Of a DNA stretch of 64,000 nucleotides, positions 60,013-64,000 are shown one piece after another. Source of the DNA: JBBTCX01 sp964494205 (GTDB lineage: Bacteria; Planctomycetota; Phycisphaerae; UBA1845). The translations under genes and the position numbers were made by a program. How positions within the stretch are numbered: the stretch's first letter is position 1; the number at the start of each line of letters is the position of its first letter. Where the stretch lies: the NCBI GenBank assembly GCA_964494205.1, contig CAZBRD010000001.1:124001-188000 (forward strand), in the 5' to 3' direction. A model generated the notes under the pieces. The model ran no database searches, had not been told where the DNA came from, and was given only the letters and a program-made list of their open reading frames with translations.

Positions 60013-61767
60013 TTATCTTACTCCGGCCTCCAATCGCTTCACTGCCGCCTGCGCGTCAATATCGTTCGCATCTTTCTCGACCGCCAGCCGATACATCGCA
60101 CGCGCATCCTCTATTCGCCCGACCTGCTCCAGCGCAACGGCTAAATTGAACTCCACGCCCATTAACCCAGGATCAGCCTTGATCGCTCGCAGATAATGCG
60201 GAATCGAATCTGCAAATCGCCCCGACACAGCAAGTGCTTGCGCCAAATTCATGTTGGCCTCTGCCGACGTAGGGTGACCTTCCACCGCTTTGGCAAATTG
60301 CACGATGGCTGATGGAAAATCACCCGACTGTGCCAGCGCCACGCCCAGATTCATCCGCGCCAGCGCATCCAATCGCCCGCGATCATGCACGGGCAAGTAC
60401 GTCACGCAAAAAGCCAACACGCCGAATGCCAAGCCCGCACCAGCTTCACGCCAATTCCCCGCGAGAACTCTTCGACCCAATTCCAAAACACCGACCGCCG
60501 CAAAGGAGATCAGCAACGGCACCATGGGAAACCGATATCGCGCGAGGACATAAAACACAGCCACAGAAAGCGCGAATGACAACAATAGCGCATGGTAAAT
60601 CCACAATTCGCGCCATCGCGATCGAGTCATCCAAATCCCCATAATCGCCAATGGAAAAAGCACGCCGAACCGGGAAAAACTCTGGAGACCTCGAAGAATC
60701 AGCGAATAGTCCGCATAAACATACTGACTTTCTCCATCAGTCACCTCGTAATCGTTGAACACCATCCCCAGTTTGAGCGCCATCAATTTCGCCCAACGCA
60801 GCGGATCATTTGCGATGTCCGTAAGCCCACGTCGAAACCAGAATCGCGATACTTCTCGCGACGAAAGCGATCGGCCAACAGCAGCCTCCGCCAACGCCGT
60901 CGCGTCACGTCGCTCGAACGCCGGCGTCTCGTGGCCTCGCACAAGCGGACGATATCGCCCATCCGCTTCGGCACTATTTCCAATGTAGAAGTTAGGTCCC
61001 GCCTGAAATGTAGAAATAGACCATTCACCGCCGACGAGCTTATTGCGAATAGCAACCGGTCCTAGCATGAGAGCACATCCCAGAACGCACGTTAAACACT
61101 TCGCCCACCAGCGCCCGCTTCCGCGATTCATCTTCCATAGCCAAAGTAGAACAATCGGTATCCATAATTGTGTGTTCTCGCGAATGAGGGCCAGCAACCC
61201 GAGCAGCACTCCAATCACTAAGCATGGAAGAACTCTTGAGCTGTTTGAATGCCAAATCACCGCGGCGAACAAGATACAAATGAGTGAGGCTGCGATCGAT
61301 TCCTTCTGCACGATGCCGTCGAAATAAATCGACGGCGCATACAATGCGAACATGCTTGCCGCGACCAGCCCCGCCGCTCGCCCGAACAATCGCGCCGTTC
61401 CCCAACCCAACGCAGCCAACGCTACAGGCGCAGTGAGCGCCTGCATCACACGAACCACCAGGATCGATTCACCCAATAGCTGGAAGAGGACACCAAGAAA
61501 ATAGGGATACAACGGAGCCTGATAGAAAGACTCCTTTCCCATCCAATCTCCGGCTGCAATGCGTGCCCCCCACTCCCAATACCCGGCCGCATCTCCCACC
61601 AGGTTATGCAGAAATGGAATGGAAGCGGTTTGCCAGAAATAAGCGCAACGAATGACAAGACTAAGAATGCTAACGAGTACGAACGGAATCGCCTGGCGCA
61701 TTAACTCACGAGTGCCACTGTGTGGCACCAATGGTCGAGTTGCATCCTCGTTCACTCTGATCGCCAC
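60013..61767 (-). CDS. Membrane glycosyltransferase (GT39/ArnT-like) with TPR tail
   Basis: 584 residues from a GTG at 61767. About ten helices; the N-terminal lumenal acids and the loop SFYQAPLYPYFLGVLFQL match family 39-like (PMT/ArnT, GT-C) transferases, with GDAAGYWEWGARIAAG as the first acidic loop. From about residue 440 it turns into TPR repeats (LGVALAQSGDFPSAIVQFAKAVEGHPTSAEANMNLAQALAVSG, then LMGVEFNLAVALEQVG). It would transfer a sugar from a polyprenyl phosphate donor outside the membrane, perhaps to proteins or lipids. The TPR part may bind the substrate. Confidence 0.85.
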   Translation of the reverse strand: MAIRVNEDATRPLVPHSGTRELMRQAIPFVLVSILSLVIRCAYFWQTASIPFLHNLVGDAAGYWEWGARIAAGDWMGKESFYQAPLYPYFLGVLFQLLGESILVVRVMQALTAPVALAALGWGTARLFGRAAGLVAASMFALYAPSIYFDGIVQKESIAASLICILFAAVIWHSNSSRVLPCLVIGVLLGLLALIRENTQLWIPIVLLWLWKMNRGSGRWWAKCLTCVLGCALMLGPVAIRNKLVGGEWSISTFQAGPNFYIGNSAEADGRYRPLVRGHETPAFERRDATALAEAAVGRSLSSREVSRFWFRRGLTDIANDPLRWAKLMALKLGMVFNDYEVTDGESQYVYADYSLILRGLQSFSRFGVLFPLAIMGIWMTRSRWRELWIYHALLLSFALSVAVFYVLARYRFPMVPLLISFAAVGVLELGRRVLAGNWREAGAGLAFGVLAFCVTYLPVHDRGRLDALARMNLGVALAQSGDFPSAIVQFAKAVEGHPTSAEANMNLAQALAVSGRFADSIPHYLRAIKADPGLMGVEFNLAVALEQVGRIEDARAMYRLAVEKDANDIDAQAAVKRLEAGVR

Positions 61768-62306
61768 GTTACTTCCGCATCAAACCCAGAGAGTCCCAGG
61801 ACAATTATTCGGAACTCTCTGTAACGCCACGATCGTCAAGATGCCAATGGCCCGTGCAGTACCCGACGCACCGAAGAACGTGCCCCCTCGTATGCGACCA
61901 ATCGCGCGAGCGATGTCTTTGCGATTTAATGCCGCATAGTCCGATAATAGTATAGCTGGCCAGTCGCCCGCGCAATTATTGTTTGCTACTGGGTTCAATC
62001 TTTGTTGCGATCAATAGAACCTGACCTTCTTGGCGGGATCATTGCCCGATCGAAGTGTAGCCGTGAGGTACAGGGAAACGAGGAAGGCCTGCGCAACTCG
62101 CGTCGAAGGGCGATGCGCCTACAACCGTTGTTTCACGTGAAACATGATTTCTCTGGTGTTCGAATCAGCTCAATAAGACCCCCAGATACTGTGCCAATTC
62201 TCGCCTAAGGACGAATTTCCTTGAAGTCCTTCCGATTGAAAGTATCCTTCTCGCGAGCGCAATGGAATACTCGTAACGCTAGGAATTCAGCCACGGAAGG
62301 TGAGCC
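61768..62306. other. 539-base intergenic region with parS, no parA
   Basis: Divergent region between the GT39-like gene and parB. It contains the parS site at 62129-62144 and no gene that I can support. A 68-codon plus frame over it (ending ...LFHVKHDFSG) is translated through parS and is not a real gene; a 72-codon minus frame is also unconvincing. No parA, gidA, gidB, dnaA or mnmG sequence is seen. Confidence 0.55.
62129..62144. other. parS: parS centromere site TGTTTCACGTGAAACA
   Basis: Perfect 16-base copy of the consensus chromosomal parS, the ParB-binding palindrome, 162 bases upstream of the parB start. It marks the origin-proximal zone of the chromosome in most bacteria. Confidence 0.95.
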
Positions 62307-63290
62307 ATGCAAACAAACAAACCCACGAAACGCCTCGGCCGCGGACTCGACTCACTTATCACGCGCGTGCCGATTGAACCAACAGATAGGCCAGTGCAGC
62401 CCCCACAAGGACCACATCGGCCTCCCGTGTCCGCTCCGCCACCGCAGATCGACAACGCTACTGGGGCGGTTGGGGGCGTTCAGGCAGCCATGGTTCCGGT
62501 CGATTCGATCACCGCCAACCCGTTTCAACCCCGCCAAAAGTTCGGCGACGGCGACCTTGCACAGCTCACGGAGTCGATTCGTACCAACGGCTTCGTTCAG
62601 CCCATCGTCGTCCGCAAGAAGGAAAAGGGGGGGTATCAAATCGTCGCCGGAGAGCGGCGATGGCGGGCTGCCAAGAGGTTGAATATGACTTCCGTCCCTG
62701 TCCTCATCCGTGATGCAACTGATGAACAGATGGTCGAGCTTGCCCTCGTCGAGAACATCCAGCGCGAGGACCTCAATCCGATTGATCGTGCCAAAGCCTA
62801 TCGCGCGTTTGCAGATCGTTTCAGCGTTAACGCCGATCAAATCGCCCAGCGGCTGGGGGAAGACCGCACAACCGTATCTAACTACCTGCGATTGTTAGAC
62901 TTACAATCGTCGCTACACGAAATGGTGGCCGATCGGAAGCTGTCGATGGGGCACGCCCGATGCCTCTTGGGTGTTCATAACCACAAGCGCCAAATGGAGT
63001 TAGCAGAATCAGTTGCCCGCAACGAGTTATCGGTCCGTGCTTTGGAGGAACTCGTTCGTCGGGAGAAACTGTCTACGCCTTCCGCCGACCCTGCCGAATC
63101 TTCAAAACCCTCGCCGCGAGTTCGCTCGGCACATCTCAAGGACATGGAGCAACGATTCGAGCGCGCGATCAAGACAGGCGTCACGATCCACGAAGGCAAG
63201 CGTCGCGGCACAGGTCGAATCACCATCGAGTATTACTCACTGCACGATTTCGAGCGCATCGCAGAGCAACTCGGCGTGCAGCTGGACTGA
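62307..63290 (+). CDS. parB: Chromosome partitioning protein ParB
   Basis: 327-residue CTPase clamp that loads at parS and spreads along DNA. The N-terminal motif KRLGRGLDSLI is typical of chromosomal ParB. The CTP-binding/GERRxR region is intact (YQIVAGERRWRAAKRL), as are ELALVENIQREDLNPIDRAKAYRAF and the helix-turn-helix DQIAQRLGEDRTTVSNYLRLLDL. The C-terminal dimerisation helices (about 280-327) follow a linker. AAGGTGAG precedes the ATG. The usual partner parA is not in the preceding 500 bases, so the operon is split or parA is distant. Confidence 0.96.
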   Translation: MQTNKPTKRLGRGLDSLITRVPIEPTDRPVQPPQGPHRPPVSAPPPQIDNATGAVGGVQAAMVPVDSITANPFQPRQKFGDGDLAQLTESIRTNGFVQPIVVRKKEKGGYQIVAGERRWRAAKRLNMTSVPVLIRDATDEQMVELALVENIQREDLNPIDRAKAYRAFADRFSVNADQIAQRLGEDRTTVSNYLRLLDLQSSLHEMVADRKLSMGHARCLLGVHNHKRQMELAESVARNELSVRALEELVRREKLSTPSADPAESSKPSPRVRSAHLKDMEQRFERAIKTGVTIHEGKRRGTGRITIEYYSLHDFERIAEQLGVQLD

Positions 63291-63521
63291 AGCACCGTGT
63301 CGCCTCCGAGCATTGCCATGGATTGGCGCGCAAGAATTGTCGCCGCGCCTTAGACACGCGCGCACAATTTCCCACGCGCTCGCCGTTCGCGCAACGTGAA
63401 AATTAGGCTACTCTTCTTGCGCAATATCGGTCGTCCGCGCTCGCGTCGGCGCGATCAATGAAAATCAGCGCCGCAGTGCGCACACAACGGCCGCCGAGTC
63501 CTACTGGCAGAAAGGTCTTCT

Positions 63522-64000
63522 ATGAAATCATGGTTGTTTCGCACACTGTTAGTGCCATGCCTTGGCACTTTGATGGGAGTCGTTGCGACTCCCGCCCGCG
63601 CCGCAGACGACGCGGCCGGCGTCTTCAAGTTAATCCCTGCCGAATCGCTTTACGGGGCTTGCTTCGTCAACCTCGAGAAGTTCGACAAATCGGTTACGTC
63701 GTTTGTCAAGCGCATCGATCCCGATGGAACCGACGGCGGCATTCTGGCTGACCTGAAATCGCAAGTTCCTGTGGCTGAGTGGATCGATTTCAGCAAGCCT
63801 GTCGGCATGGCTGTGAACGGCATCGGCGAAGAGCCAATCCTTTGGGCGCGCATCGCTGATTTCGACAAGAAAATCAAGGAAATGAAGAACGCCACGGAGG
63901 AGGGCGGAATCTGGCACGTGGAGAAGGGCGACGATGCTGAGTACTTCCTGAAGCAATCGGGGGATTACGTTGTCATCGCCGGTTCAAAGGCACAAGTCGA
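63522..64000 (+). CDS. Exported protein, 3' cut by the window edge
   Basis: Starts at the ATG 63522 with AAAGG at 63511-63515 and runs open to the end (159 residues visible). Signal peptide MKSWLFRTLLVPCLGTLMGVVATPARA, then a mature region (SLYGACFVNLEKFDKSV ... SKPVGMAVNGIGEEPILWARI) that resembles the DUF3352-like exported proteins common in planctomycetes, which often sense or hold cell-wall material; function unknown. It is 231 bases after parB, a gap with no supported gene. Confidence 0.7.
   Translation, partial: MKSWLFRTLLVPCLGTLMGVVATPARAADDAAGVFKLIPAESLYGACFVNLEKFDKSVTSFVKRIDPDGTDGGILADLKSQVPVAEWIDFSKPVGMAVNGIGEEPILWARIADFDKKIKEMKNATEEGGIWHVEKGDDAEYFLKQSGDYVVIAGSKAQV

Noticed and set aside
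62002..62208. 68-codon plus frame running through parS
   Set aside because: Its LFHVKH peptide is just the translation of parS; no other support.
1..64000. tRNA, rRNA, CRISPR, transposase or phage genes
   Set aside because: None could be recognised by reading both strands; short repeats seen are palindromic and not regularly spaced as in a CRISPR array.

Overview
The window reads as chromosomal DNA of a member of the Planctomycetota; I cannot fix the class or genus. Pointers are two PEP-CTERM proteins, three tandem pseudopilin-like proteins with a FTLIELLVVIAII N-terminus and a degenerate H-X9-DG tail, a DUF4159 protein, secreted proteins with thrombospondin type 3 or dockerin-like repeats, a futalosine-pathway MqnE, peptidoglycan genes (murA, murJ), and many short palindromic repeats of the kind common in this phylum. 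Most of the DNA is ordinary chromosome. No transposase, phage, CRISPR, rRNA or tRNA gene was seen.

Layout. 0-6.4 kb: a cytochrome c assembly protein (cut by the left edge), two zinc-ribbon membrane proteins, an M3 oligoendopeptidase carrying two in-frame palindromic repeats, and mqnE. 6.4-12.8 kb, minus strand: two tandem PEP-CTERM proteins, a polyferredoxin-TPR fusion, a membrane coiled-coil protein and manA. 12.9-17.9 kb: an MetRS-beta-like tRNA-binding protein, a lipoprotein, prmC and murA on the plus strand, then a LamG-like protein and a divergent RNase HII-like protein on the minus strand. 18.2-24.1 kb, plus strand: three tandem pseudopilins closed by a terminator, a lipoprotein and an M28-PA-PDZ peptidase. 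24.3-33 kb: a C-terminal anchored protein, an SDR epimerase, a DUF2007 protein, and a three-gene minus-strand unit of exported proteins (DUF4159, SHD1-like, MA-type metalloprotease). 33-40.8 kb: a LOG-family protein, an esterase-like protein, an FHA-GAF-SpoIIE phosphatase with a DUF4375 neighbour, a PilB/GspE ATPase, and a PleD-like diguanylate cyclase. 41-47.4 kb: a tightly overlapping RND efflux operon (adaptor, pump, outer-membrane channel). 47.6-53.5 kb, minus strand: a glycosyltransferase, a TSP3 lipoprotein, a CorA-like transporter, a tiny membrane peptide, Tdh and a LolA-like protein. 53.6-56.4 kb: a region of gene decay with a nitroreductase plus a remnant of a second copy, a SEC-C pseudogene and a frameshifted dockerin-like gene. 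56.5-64 kb: murJ, an S41 peptidase, a GT39-TPR protein, a perfect parS site, parB, and the start of an exported protein cut by the right edge.

How the parts relate. The pseudopilins and the PilB-type ATPase suggest a type II secretion or type IV pilus machine, but its other parts are outside the window. murA and murJ serve peptidoglycan synthesis, prmC and the tRNA-binding protein serve translation, and parB with parS suggests that a replication origin is not far away.

The most unusual signal is a set of palindromic repeats that lie in frame inside three protein genes (M3 peptidase, esterase-like protein, murJ) and also occur between genes. Other points worth checking are an RNase HII-like protein with GFG in place of GRG, the mosaic of decayed genes at 55 kb, and a change of strand G/C bias near the middle of the left half. 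I found no clear defence or other undescribed multi-gene system; the best candidate for an uncharacterised module is the DUF4159 operon.
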